Shown: piece by piece, positions 1 through 8,117 of the stretch
How positions within the stretch are numbered: the stretch's first letter is position 1
How the letters are laid out: the number at the start of each line of letters is the position of its first letter
Assembly (NCBI GenBank): GCA_021801545.1
Contig: JAJYXX010000223.1
Coordinates: 1-17,577, forward strand
Direction of reading: 5' to 3'
From: Chloroflexota bacterium
GTDB lineage: Bacteria > Chloroflexota > Limnocylindria > Limnocylindrales > CSP1-4
Length of the DNA stretch: 17,577 bases
The notes under the pieces: model-generated
What the model was told of the DNA's origin: nothing
The model's database searches: none
The model's input: only the letters and a program-made list of their open reading frames with translations
Program-made: the position numbers and the translations under genes

Positions 1-495
1 GATCTCGCCCGGTTGCCGCGCCGCCTGGTGCCGAAGATGCGCCGCAAGATCGGCGTCGTCTTCCAGGATTTCAAGCTGCTCCAGTCGAAGACCGTGCGCG
101 AGAACGTCGCCTTCGCGCTCGAGGTGACCGGAACGCCCCGGCGCCAGATCGAGCCCGCGGTCGAGCGCGTCCTCGCCCTCGTCGGGCTCACCGCCCAGGC
201 CGATCACCTCCCCTCGCAGCTCTCGGGCGGCGAGCAGCAACGCGCCGCGATCGCCCGTGCCCTCGTCCACGACCCGCGCCTCGTCATCGCCGACGAACCG
301 ACCGGCAACCTCGACCCGCTGATCAGCTGGGAGATCCTCCAGCTCCTCCTGCGGATCAACGACATGGGCGTCACGGTCCTCATGGCGACCCACAACGCCG
401 AGGTCGTCACCGCCCTGCGCCGGCGGGTCGTGGCCCTCGAGGAGGGCCGGATCGTGCGCGACGAGGTCGGCGGTGCCTACCACCGCGCCGACTGA
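1..495 (+). CDS. ftsE: Cell-division ABC ATPase FtsE (5' end missing)
   Basis: FtsE is the cytoplasmic ATPase of the FtsEX complex, which couples ATP hydrolysis at the divisome to control of peptidoglycan hydrolysis outside the membrane. The frame is open from base 1, so the N-terminus with the Walker A loop lies upstream of the window; 164 residues are visible. Seen in order: the FtsE-like stretch RRKIGVVFQDFKLL with the Q-loop near base 61, the ABC signature LSGGEQQ at 220-240, Walker B LVIADEPTGNLD starting at 280, and the H-loop histidine in MATHN near 390. The FQDFKLL form of the Q-loop is typical of FtsE rather than of other ABC ATPases, and ftsX follows 42 nt downstream. A TTG at 13 could be read as a start, but homology continues upstream of it, so it is internal. 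This is the only ABC ATPase in the window and is not expected to serve the sugar importer. Confidence 0.95.
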   Translation, partial: DLARLPRRLVPKMRRKIGVVFQDFKLLQSKTVRENVAFALEVTGTPRRQIEPAVERVLALVGLTAQADHLPSQLSGGEQQRAAIARALVHDPRLVIADEPTGNLDPLISWEILQLLLRINDMGVTVLMATHNAEVVTALRRRVVALEEGRIVRDEVGGAYHRAD

Positions 496-537
496 GATGG
501 GCACCCAGGCAGCCACCGGCCCGGACACGGCAGGGCG

Positions 538-1422
538 ATGATCGGTTTCGTCCTGTTCAGCCTCAGGCGCGCCTGGGAGGGGTTCTGGCGGAACGCCGTC
601 ATGAGCCTCGCGGCCACCGCGACGATGGTCCTGATGCTCGTGCTCCTGGCCACGTTCTGGGTCGTGCTCAGCGGCCTGAATGCGGGGCTCCAGTTCGTCG
701 AGCAGAAGGTCGAGATCGTCGCCGACCTCCAGCCCCAGGCGTCGCCGGCCCAGATCGAGACGCTCCGGACCCAGATCGAGGCCAAGCCCGAGGTGGCCTC
801 GGTCGTGTACGTCTCGGCGGACGAGGCCCTCGCCCGGTTCCGTGCCCGTCTCGCCGAGCAGGGTCGCGAGGACCTCACGAGCTACCTCGAGTACAACCCG
901 CTGCCGGCGAGCCTCGAGGTGCGGCTCCGGGACCCGCGCGTCTACGGCGACGTCGCGGAGACCCTCCGCGGATCGCCGATCGTCGCCAACGTCCAGGAGA
1001 TCCAGAAGCTCGTGGACCAGGTCCTGACCGTGACGAACGTCCTGCGCACCGGCGGCATCGTCGTCCTCGCCCTCGTCGGCCTCACGGTCCTGTTCATCAT
1101 CGTCAACACGATCCGCCTGGCGGTCGTCGCCCGGGCCGACGAGATCGAGATCATGCGACTCGTCGGAGCGTCCGATGCGTTCATCCGCTGGCCGTTCGTG
1201 TTCGAGGGGGCGCTCGTGGGGCTGCTCGGCGCGGCGATCACGCTCGGTCTCCTCTACGCGGCCGGGCAACCGCTCGGGCGCTTCATGTTCGACTTCTTCC
1301 GGGTGCTGCCGCTCCAGTTCGGCGCCCTCGCCCGCGACCTCGTCGTCATCGTGCTCGGGGCCGGGCTCGGGCTCGGCATCGTCGGCTCGTGGGTCTCGGT
1401 CCGGAGCTACCTGATCCGCTGA
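538..1422 (+). CDS. ftsX: Cell-division protein FtsX
   Basis: FtsX is the membrane partner of FtsE. It transmits ATPase-driven movement to peptidoglycan hydrolases through an extracytoplasmic domain. The 294-residue product has the family layout: a short cytoplasmic N-terminus, TM1 at about residues 22-46, an external domain at about 47-168 (VASVVYVSADEAL, YLEYNPLPASLEVRL), then TM2 about 171-193, TM3 about 221-243 and TM4 about 267-288. The cytoplasmic EIEIMRLVGAS at 202-212 is the conserved FtsX loop. The ATG start has only a weak CAGGG-like ribosome binding site, so translation may depend on coupling with ftsE, 42 nt upstream. Length and topology are normal. No M23-type hydrolase gene follows, although FtsX commonly acts on such a partner. 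Confidence 0.95.
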   Translation: MIGFVLFSLRRAWEGFWRNAVMSLAATATMVLMLVLLATFWVVLSGLNAGLQFVEQKVEIVADLQPQASPAQIETLRTQIEAKPEVASVVYVSADEALARFRARLAEQGREDLTSYLEYNPLPASLEVRLRDPRVYGDVAETLRGSPIVANVQEIQKLVDQVLTVTNVLRTGGIVVLALVGLTVLFIIVNTIRLAVVARADEIEIMRLVGASDAFIRWPFVFEGALVGLLGAAITLGLLYAAGQPLGRFMFDFFRVLPLQFGALARDLVVIVLGAGLGLGIVGSWVSVRSYLIR

Positions 1423-1540
1423 GCGGCGTCCGTTCGGGTCCGCCGGAGGCACCGCCGGCGCGCGGCCGGGGGGCCGGTGTAGGCTGTACGCTCCGCATCC
1501 GGAGCCGGCTGCCGATCCGACACACAGGACCCCCGACACG
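1423..1540 (+). other. ftsX-ctpA intergenic spacer, GC-rich inverted repeats
   Basis: The 118-bp spacer is rich in CCGG/GCCGGC-type short inverted repeats (about 1456-1480) that could fold weakly in RNA. There is no T-tract, so I do not call a terminator. Its 3' half holds the candidate ctpA promoter listed separately. Confidence 0.3.
1480..1492 (+). promoter_or_regulatory. Candidate -10 region(s) for ctpA
   Basis: TAGGCT (1480-1485, preceded by GGTG) and TACGCT (1487-1492) both fit the TAnnnT pattern of high-GC promoters and lie 50-60 nt before the first possible ctpA start. I see no convincing -35 element at 16-18 nt from either, so this is a weak call. It would give ctpA a transcript independent of ftsEX. 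Confidence 0.3.
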
Positions 1541-2899
1541 ATGCTTCCCCCGGACCCCGAGAGGTCGATGACGCCCGATCCAGCCGATCCAGCCGATCCA
1601 GCCGACGGAGCCGGCGAGCCCGGCCCGGCGCGCGAACGCGTCCGGCCGAACGGGGGCGTGCGACCGATTCATCTCGCCCTCGTCGTCGTCGCGCTCCTCG
1701 CCGGCGCAGCGCTCTTCCTGTCGGGCTTTTCGCTCGGCGCCCGGACGGCGGCCACACCGGGGACACCAGCCGGCGAGGAGCAGCTGTGGGCCCCGTTCTG
1801 GGATACCTACCACGCGATCAGCGAACGCTACGCGGGCGGCGAGGTGGACCCCAAGAAGCTCGTCGAGGGCGCGATCAAAGGGATGGTCGAGGCGCTCGGC
1901 GACCCGTACTCCTCGTACTTGACCCCCGAGGAGTACCGCCAGACGCTCCAGGGGATCTCCGGGCAGTTCGAGGGGATCGGCGCCGAGATCGGGACGAAGC
2001 GCCCGGACGGGACGACCGCCGCCTGCTCGCAGCTCGGGCAGGACTGCCTGCTCGTCGTCGTCGCACCGCTCGACGGCTCTCCGGCGCTGAAGGCGGGCAT
2101 CAGGCCCGGCGACGTCATCGACCGGATCGACGGCCAGTCGCTCGGCGGGCTGACGGTCGACGAGGCGGTGCGCCGGATTCGCGGACCGAAGGGCACGACG
2201 GTGACCCTCACGGTCGTCCGGGACGGCGGCGCTCCGTTCGACCTCACGATCACCCGCGACGTCATCATCCAGCATGAGGTGATCTCGAAGGACCTGGCCG
2301 GCGGGCAGGTCGGCTACATCCGGGTGACCGGGTTCAGTGACAACGCCGCGGTCGAGTTCGTGAAGGTGCTCGCGGCCGATGTCCGAGCCGGCCAGCGGAA
2401 GATCGTCCTCGACCTGCGCGGCAACCCCGGCGGGTTCGTCACCGCGGCCCGCAAGATCGCCAGCCAGTTCATCGCCTCCGGCCCGATCTACTGGCAGGAG
2501 GACGCGCGCGGCGACCAGGTCGCGACCGAGGCGGAGCCGGGCGGCGTGGCGACCGACCCGTCGATCCGGGTCGTCGCCCTCATCGACCAGGGGAGCGCCT
2601 CGGCCAGCGAGATCGTGGCCGGAGCGCTGCAGGACACGAAGCGCGCGACGCTCGTCGGCGAGCGCTCGTTCGGCAAGGGCACCGTCCAGGAGTGGCAGCC
2701 GCTCGAGAACGACACGGGGGGCTTCCGCCTGACGGTCGCGAAGTGGCTCACCCCGAACAAGCGCTGGATCCACCACGTTGGCCTGACCCCGGACGTGCCG
2801 GTCGCCGTCCCCGCCGACACGCCACCCGACCAGGACCCCGTCCTAGACCGCGCGCTCCAGCTGTTCGGCGCCCAGGCCGCGCTCGACCGAGCCGCGTAG
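1541..2899 (+). CDS. ctpA: S41 C-terminal processing peptidase (CtpA/Prc type), membrane anchored
   Basis: A serine protease that cleaves near exposed C-termini of envelope proteins, outside the membrane. Of 452 residues, a Pro/Asp/Ala-rich cytoplasmic N-terminus (about 1-42) is followed by one TM anchor (about 43-66), a helical region with the GDPYSSYLTPEEY motif typical of CtpA, a PDZ domain (about 145-235; LKAGIRPGDVIDRIDG), and the S41 catalytic domain. The catalytic dyad is Ser354 in GSASASEI and Lys379 in FGKGTVQ; the 25-residue spacing matches the E. coli Prc dyad. The start is uncertain: ATG 1541 gives the longest frame, but ATG 1568, ten codons later, has GAGAGG about 3 nt upstream and is at least as likely. 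A 9-bp repeat encodes DPA units just after it. ftsE-ftsX-ctpA-smpB is a known conserved neighbourhood, which suggests an envelope or division role; the substrate is unknown. Confidence 0.92.
   Translation: MLPPDPERSMTPDPADPADPADGAGEPGPARERVRPNGGVRPIHLALVVVALLAGAALFLSGFSLGARTAATPGTPAGEEQLWAPFWDTYHAISERYAGGEVDPKKLVEGAIKGMVEALGDPYSSYLTPEEYRQTLQGISGQFEGIGAEIGTKRPDGTTAACSQLGQDCLLVVVAPLDGSPALKAGIRPGDVIDRIDGQSLGGLTVDEAVRRIRGPKGTTVTLTVVRDGGAPFDLTITRDVIIQHEVISKDLAGGQVGYIRVTGFSDNAAVEFVKVLAADVRAGQRKIVLDLRGNPGGFVTAARKIASQFIASGPIYWQEDARGDQVATEAEPGGVATDPSIRVVALIDQGSASASEIVAGALQDTKRATLVGERSFGKGTVQEWQPLENDTGGFRLTVAKWLTPNKRWIHHVGLTPDVPVAVPADTPPDQDPVLDRALQLFGAQAALDRAA
1577..1603 (+). repeat. Three tandem copies of GATCCAGCC
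   Basis: A 9-bp unit is repeated three times without mismatch. It lies in frame within the N-terminal cytoplasmic tail of the S41 protease and encodes repeated Asp-Pro-Ala. A perfect in-frame microrepeat can change copy number by slippage without breaking the gene. Confidence 0.9.
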
Positions 2900-2945
2900 G
2901 TCCGCGGTGTGCGCTCGAGGCGCAACGCGCGGCGTCGAGGCGGAC
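2900..2945. terminator. Nested inverted repeat between convergent ctpA and galK (possible bidirectional terminator)
   Basis: Outer arms GTCCGC (2900-2905) and GCGGAC (2940-2945) are perfect complements. Inside lies a tight hairpin TGCGC-TCGAG-GCGCA (2910-2924). The structure begins at the base after the ctpA stop codon, and galK ends convergently at 2993, which is where a shared terminator would be expected. There is no T-tract on either strand, so intrinsic termination is not assured. Confidence 0.35.
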
Positions 2946-2992
2946 GACCTCGCTCCTACCTCATGCCGATCTGTCGCCGGGCACCGCCGGGT

Positions 2993-4117
<1,125 letters not shown>

Positions 4118-4191
4118 GACTGGCTCCTTCGCCGCGAGAGCGGCGACGAGGGCAGCCGGCTCGAGGCTCGGCAGATTCTCTGATGCGCTTC

Positions 4192-5370
4192 TCAGGGACG
4201 CACCTCCACGATGAATGCCGGCGCCTCCTCGCGCGGTGAAACGCTAACCGTGGCGAGGCGGGCAGCGCTCGTCTCGGGCAGCGTGTCGTTGATGAACAGA
4301 CCGGTCGCCGTCTCGACCGAGGCGCGGACCTTCATGAGACGCCCGGTCCGGTGGGGCGGCAGAAACTCGAAAGCGAGGTGCCAATCCACCGCGTCGTCCG
4401 GCGCTTCGAGAGCGACCATCATGTACGGGAGCTCGAAACCGAACAGCCCGTCGTAGCGCATGACGACCTGACGCAGGGCGGCAGCCAGGTCGCGCTGCTC
4501 GCCTGGCTCGAGGTCGGTCAGGCGGCAGAGCCCGTGACGGCGCGCCCGGACGTGGACCTCGAACGGCCAGCGCGGCGCAAAGGGCACCGCGACGACGAAG
4601 CTGTTGTTGCTGCCCACGACACGCTCGCCTGCGGCGTCTCGCGTGACGACCGCGCAGCTGAGACATCCGTCGTAGGTCCCACGATGGCGGGCCAGGGCCG
4701 CGACCCGGGCGGCGATGAGTGGCGGCAGACGGTCGAAGGCGTAGATCTGGCCGTGAGGGTGCGAGATCGTGGCCCCGACCGCTTCTCCGCGGTTCTCGAA
4801 GGCCATCACGAACCGATGGCGTGCATCAGCCCAGAGCTCGCCCGTCCGGTCGCGCCAGACCGCGACCACCCGGGCGAGCTCGGTCGGGGAGAGCGTGGCC
4901 AATGAGCCCGTGTGCTGCTCGGTGTACAGCACGACCTCGCAGCGCCCGAGCGATGGAGCGAACTCCGTCCCCGACGGCGGAGCAGGCGGATCCGGAACCA
5001 GGGACGGAAACCGGTTATCGAAGACTGCCGCGTCGTAGCTAAAAGGAATCTCAGGCCCACCGGGGCAGAGCGGGCAAACCGGCCGCCGGGCCGAGGCCCC
5101 GGCGTTGGCCACCGCCAACGGCAGAGACGAGTGCGGCCGAACATTGCGGGCCGGCGAGATCGCGACCCAGCTGTCGGTGAGAGGGTCGTGGCGCTGGTGA
5201 AGCGCGGCTGGCTCTACGGCAGGCATGTCCGCCGAAGGTTGGCCGCGCAGTTCGCCATAGACGCGGAGACAGCGACCGTTCGTCGACACGAAGTCGTGCC
5301 TGGCGAGGATCGGTCGCGCGACGTCCAGCGACCGCCGGTCGCCCTGCCCGTTACCCGCGGCCGTCGTCAC
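4192..5370 (-). CDS. galT: Galactose-1-phosphate uridylyltransferase
   Basis: Exchanges UMP between UDP-glucose and galactose-1-phosphate, giving UDP-galactose and glucose-1-phosphate. The 392-residue product carries the active-site HPHGQ (204-208, nucleophile His206), the metal-site CPLC pair (Cys99, Cys102), a second Cys pair in the CLSC motif, FENRG (191-195) and a C-terminal FEFLPPHR region. The RHDPLTDSWVAISPARNVRP segment (60-79) is the usual start of the catalytic fold. The roughly 60 residues before it, with STNGRCLRVYG, resemble the N-terminal LADGR...Y segment of actinobacterial-type GalT and are probably genuine. The GTG start overlaps the upstream regulator's stop as GTGA, implying translational coupling; the ribosome binding site is poor. 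It needs GalE, not in the window, to regenerate UDP-glucose. Confidence 0.95.
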   Translation of the reverse strand: MTTAAGNGQGDRRSLDVARPILARHDFVSTNGRCLRVYGELRGQPSADMPAVEPAALHQRHDPLTDSWVAISPARNVRPHSSLPLAVANAGASARRPVCPLCPGGPEIPFSYDAAVFDNRFPSLVPDPPAPPSGTEFAPSLGRCEVVLYTEQHTGSLATLSPTELARVVAVWRDRTGELWADARHRFVMAFENRGEAVGATISHPHGQIYAFDRLPPLIAARVAALARHRGTYDGCLSCAVVTRDAAGERVVGSNNSFVVAVPFAPRWPFEVHVRARRHGLCRLTDLEPGEQRDLAAALRQVVMRYDGLFGFELPYMMVALEAPDDAVDWHLAFEFLPPHRTGRLMKVRASVETATGLFINDTLPETSAARLATVSVSPREEAPAFIVEVRP

Positions 5371-6413
5371 GCCTCGAACATGCGATCGCTCCCCGCGGAG
5401 CGCTGACGCTCACCGTCGCGGGCGGGCATGTCGCCCACGCCGGGCCCGCGCACCGACCCGCCAACGGATGGGGTCATCGCATCAGCCACGAGTCGTGGAC
5501 CACGCCATCGGGAGCGACCGCCGGCGCGGCCGTCGCTCAGGGTAGCCGACGGCACGTTCGTCGAGGACGCGTCGGAAACCTGCCGCCCTTCGGTCGCGTT
5601 GGCATGTCCAAACTCTTGCCGCGGCTCGACGACGAGGACTTCTGCGATGTGGCTCGAGAGCGCCTCCCGCGCGGCCGGTTCCAGACTAGCGTCAGTGATC
5701 AGAACATCCGCCTGGTCCAGTTGGGCGATTGAACTGAGCCCGACCAAGCCCCATTTGGTGTGGTCGGCGACGACAACGAGGCGCCGACCTGCCTCGATCA
5801 ACGCGCGATCGGTCTCTGCCTCGAGAAGATTCGGTGAGGTGAACCCCGCCAGCGGGTCCATGCCGTGGACGCCCAGGAACACAAGGTCGAGATGGACGCT
5901 GCGCAGGGCGGCAACGGCGAATGGTCCCACCAGGGCGTTGGACGGCGTCCGGACGCCACCGGTCAGGATGATCGTCTGGTCGGATCGCCCCGCGTCGTGG
6001 AAGACATCCGCCACGGGCACCGAGTTCGTCACCACTGTCAAAGCGATCACGTCGATCAGGCGACGGGCGATCGCGTGCGTCGTCGTCCCGGCCGAGATCC
6101 CGATCGCGGTGCCGGGCTGGACGAGGCCGGCGGCGGCCTCGGCGATCGCCTCCTTCTCGGCCCGCTGCAGCGCGGACTTGGCGGCAAAGCCAGGTTCGAA
6201 GAGCGCACTCCCGGGGACTGCGGCGGCGCCGCCGTGGACCTTCTCGATCAGGCCACGATCGTGGAGGAACTCGAGGTCGCGCCGGATCGTCATGTCCGAC
6301 ACCCCGAGCTCGCGGACGAGGTCCGCAACGCGGACGCCGCCGTCCTCGCGGACCCGCTCGAGGATGTACGCCTGCCGTTGGCGCGCTAGCACCCCACTGA
6401 CTCCTCTGCGCAT
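5367..6413 (-). CDS. DeoR-family transcriptional regulator with long C-terminal tail
   Basis: A sugar-phosphate-responsive DNA-binding protein, likely the local repressor of the galactoside cassette. From ATG 6413 it has 348 residues. The N-terminal winged helix-turn-helix (about 11-60; VADLVRELGVSDMTIRRDLEFL) is classic DeoR, followed by the DeoR C-terminal sensor fold with GISAGTTTHAIA, LTGGVRTPSNALVG, LVFLGVHGMDP and VVVADHTKWG. The alternative GTG start at 6392 has GAGGAG 8 nt upstream and gives a more usual N-terminus, MLARQRQAYILERV. DeoR proteins are normally about 250-270 residues and end near the VLVVEP seen here; this one runs on for about 80 polar, Gly/Arg/Ser-rich residues with no motif I recognise. 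The tail ends in a GTGA overlap with galT. It is transcribed divergently from the transporter operon, a usual position for the operon's own regulator. The specific inducer is not deducible. Confidence 0.92.
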   Translation of the reverse strand: MRRGVSGVLARQRQAYILERVREDGGVRVADLVRELGVSDMTIRRDLEFLHDRGLIEKVHGGAAAVPGSALFEPGFAAKSALQRAEKEAIAEAAAGLVQPGTAIGISAGTTTHAIARRLIDVIALTVVTNSVPVADVFHDAGRSDQTIILTGGVRTPSNALVGPFAVAALRSVHLDLVFLGVHGMDPLAGFTSPNLLEAETDRALIEAGRRLVVVADHTKWGLVGLSSIAQLDQADVLITDASLEPAAREALSSHIAEVLVVEPRQEFGHANATEGRQVSDASSTNVPSATLSDGRAGGRSRWRGPRLVADAMTPSVGGSVRGPGVGDMPARDGERQRSAGSDRMFEA

Positions 6414-6467
6414 CGCACCGCCTGCCCCCTCGTGGGGCCCTCGCCAGGCGGCCTTCGAATCGACATC

Positions 6468-6473
6468 AGCATA
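6468..6473 (-). promoter_or_regulatory. Candidate -10 box for the deoR-galT-galK operon
   Basis: On the minus strand this reads TATGCT, four of six matches to TATAAT, about 55 nt before the regulator's ATG. The -35 position 17 nt upstream reads TCGGAG, a poor match. An alternative minus-strand -35, TTGACT at 6542-6537, lacks a good partner -10. Confidence 0.4.
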
Positions 6474-6555
6474 CCCTGAACGCGTTTGCCCTCCGACCGC
6501 GCGACACCCGGGAAGCTTGACCAGAACTCGAACAAAAGTCAACGCTATCACTCAA

Positions 6556-6569
6556 ATCCTGCTCAGGAT
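6556..6569. promoter_or_regulatory. Perfect inverted repeat, candidate operator
   Basis: ATCCTG-CT-CAGGAT has two perfect 6-bp arms with a 2-bp centre. It lies 13 bp upstream of the -35 box of the transporter promoter, in the divergent control region. Two loosely similar ACTC-AA elements (6526-6532 and 6550-6556) lie just upstream, 24 bp apart, and could be direct-repeat half-sites of the kind DeoR proteins often use. A second short palindrome, GATGCATC, is at 6575-6582. Which protein binds is unknown. Confidence 0.4.
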
Positions 6570-6582
6570 CCAGCGATGCATC

Positions 6583-6611
6583 TTGACACCATCGTACATG
6601 AGGCTGACAAT
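6583..6611 (+). promoter_or_regulatory. Sigma-70-type promoter of the galactoside transporter operon
   Basis: A perfect -35 TTGACA (6583-6588) is followed by a 17-bp spacer and GACAAT (6606-6611), four of six matches to the -10 consensus. Transcription would begin near 6618, giving a leader of about 50 nt before the binding-protein ATG. It is the best promoter match in the window and stands out in this GC-rich DNA. Confidence 0.65.
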
Positions 6612-6667
6612 CTGTGCGCTTGTGTCGGTTTCCGTTGTACGAAGAGCAGGAGACTGGAGGAGGCACC

Positions 6668-8077
6668 ATGGCCAACACAGACACGCCCCGACCGCCATCG
6701 TCGGCCACGAGCGGGACACCGAACCTCACCCGTCGAGACGTCCTCAAGGGGATCGCCGGCGTGGCAGGAGTGGCGTCCGTACCCACGCTACTCGCCGCTT
6801 GCGGTACCGGTGCTTCGCCGTCGGCGGCCCCATCCTCAGCCGCGCCGTCCGGGGCACCGTCAGTGGCCCCGTCATCGGCCGCCCCGATCGGTGGCATCAC
6901 CCTCGGCTCGAACTACTCGGACCAGGTACCAAAGGACGCGATGCAGGCCATCGCGGACGCGTTCACCAAGGAAACCGGCCTCACGGTCAAGATCAACACG
7001 GTCGACCACGGTACCTTCCAGGACCAGATCAGCTCGTACCTCGGCGGCAGGCCGGACGACGTGTTCACCTGGTTCTCCGGCTACCGGATGCGATTCTTCG
7101 CCGCGCAGGGCCTGGCGACCCCGATCGACGACGTCTGGGCGAAGGTCGGCTCGAACTACTCCGACGCCTTCAAGGTCGGCTCGACCGGCGACGACGGCCA
7201 CCAGTACTTCATCCCTATCTACAACTACCCGTGGGCCGTCTTCTACCGCAAGAGCCTCTTCCAAGAGAAGGGCTACACGATCCCCGCCACCCTCGACGAG
7301 CTCAAGGCGCTCGGCGACAAGATGAAGCGGGACGGCCTCATTCCGATCGCGTTCGGCGACAAGGATGGCTGGCCGGCGATGGGGACCTTCGACATCCTGA
7401 ACCTTCGGCTGAACGGCTACGACTTCCATGTTGGTCTCATGGCCGGCAAGGAGAAGTGGACCGACCCGAGGGTCAAAACCGTCTTCCAGACCTGGAACGA
7501 CTTGCTGCCGTATCACCAGGAGGGCGCCCCGGGCCGCACCTGGCAGGACGCGGCGCAGGCACTCGTCCAGAAGAAGGCGGGAATGTACCTGCTTGGGATG
7601 TTCGTTTCGCAGCAGTTCAAGGCATCGAGCGAGGCCGACCTCGCCGACCTCGACTTCTTCCCGTTCCCGAACCTGGGGACGCCGTACGACGCCGAGAAGG
7701 CGCTCGACGCCCCGATCGACGGGTTCATGATCGCCAAGAACTCGCCGACCCTTGCCCAGGACCTCGACGGCGCGAAGGCGTTCATGGAGTTCCTGGCGCA
7801 GGGTTCGACCCAGATCATCTTCGTGACTGCCGACCCGGGCAACGTCGCGGCGGCAAAGGACGCGGATACCAGCGGCTACAACCCCCTCCAGAAGAAGGCC
7901 GTCGAGCTGATCGGCTCGGCGCAGAAGATCACGCAGTTCCTCGACCGGGACACGCGGCCCGACTTCGCGGGTGCGAACGGGATGCAGAGCTTCCTGCTCG
8001 ACTTCCTGAAGACCCCGGACCAGGACCTGGATGCCTTCCTTGGCAAGATCCAGGGCTTCTGGGACACGCTCGTCTAG
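6668..8077 (+). CDS. ABC sugar-binding lipoprotein with Tat signal (SBP family 1)
   Basis: Captures the transported sugar outside the membrane and delivers it to the two permeases encoded downstream. The 469-residue product has a twin-arginine signal TRRDVLKG (residues 21-28), a hydrophobic stretch, and a lipobox LAAC with Cys45, so it should be exported folded and lipid-anchored. A Ser/Ala/Pro linker (about 49-75) precedes the binding domain, which has family-1 solute-binding features such as DVFTWFSGYRMRFFAAQGL, YNYPWAVFYRKSLF and FGDKDGWPAM. The ATG at 6668 is chosen because GGAGGAGG ends 4 nt before it; the frame stays open upstream to 6614 but that part lies before the ribosome binding site. 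Context points to a galactoside ligand (lactose, raffinose/melibiose or galacto-oligosaccharide); the ligand is inferred, not readable from sequence. Confidence 0.93.
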   Translation: MANTDTPRPPSSATSGTPNLTRRDVLKGIAGVAGVASVPTLLAACGTGASPSAAPSSAAPSGAPSVAPSSAAPIGGITLGSNYSDQVPKDAMQAIADAFTKETGLTVKINTVDHGTFQDQISSYLGGRPDDVFTWFSGYRMRFFAAQGLATPIDDVWAKVGSNYSDAFKVGSTGDDGHQYFIPIYNYPWAVFYRKSLFQEKGYTIPATLDELKALGDKMKRDGLIPIAFGDKDGWPAMGTFDILNLRLNGYDFHVGLMAGKEKWTDPRVKTVFQTWNDLLPYHQEGAPGRTWQDAAQALVQKKAGMYLLGMFVSQQFKASSEADLADLDFFPFPNLGTPYDAEKALDAPIDGFMIAKNSPTLAQDLDGAKAFMEFLAQGSTQIIFVTADPGNVAAAKDADTSGYNPLQKKAVELIGSAQKITQFLDRDTRPDFAGANGMQSFLLDFLKTPDQDLDAFLGKIQGFWDTLV

Positions 8078-8117
8078 GTACTGTAAGCCACTGCCGCCCA
8101 CTAGACTGGTCGGTGCA

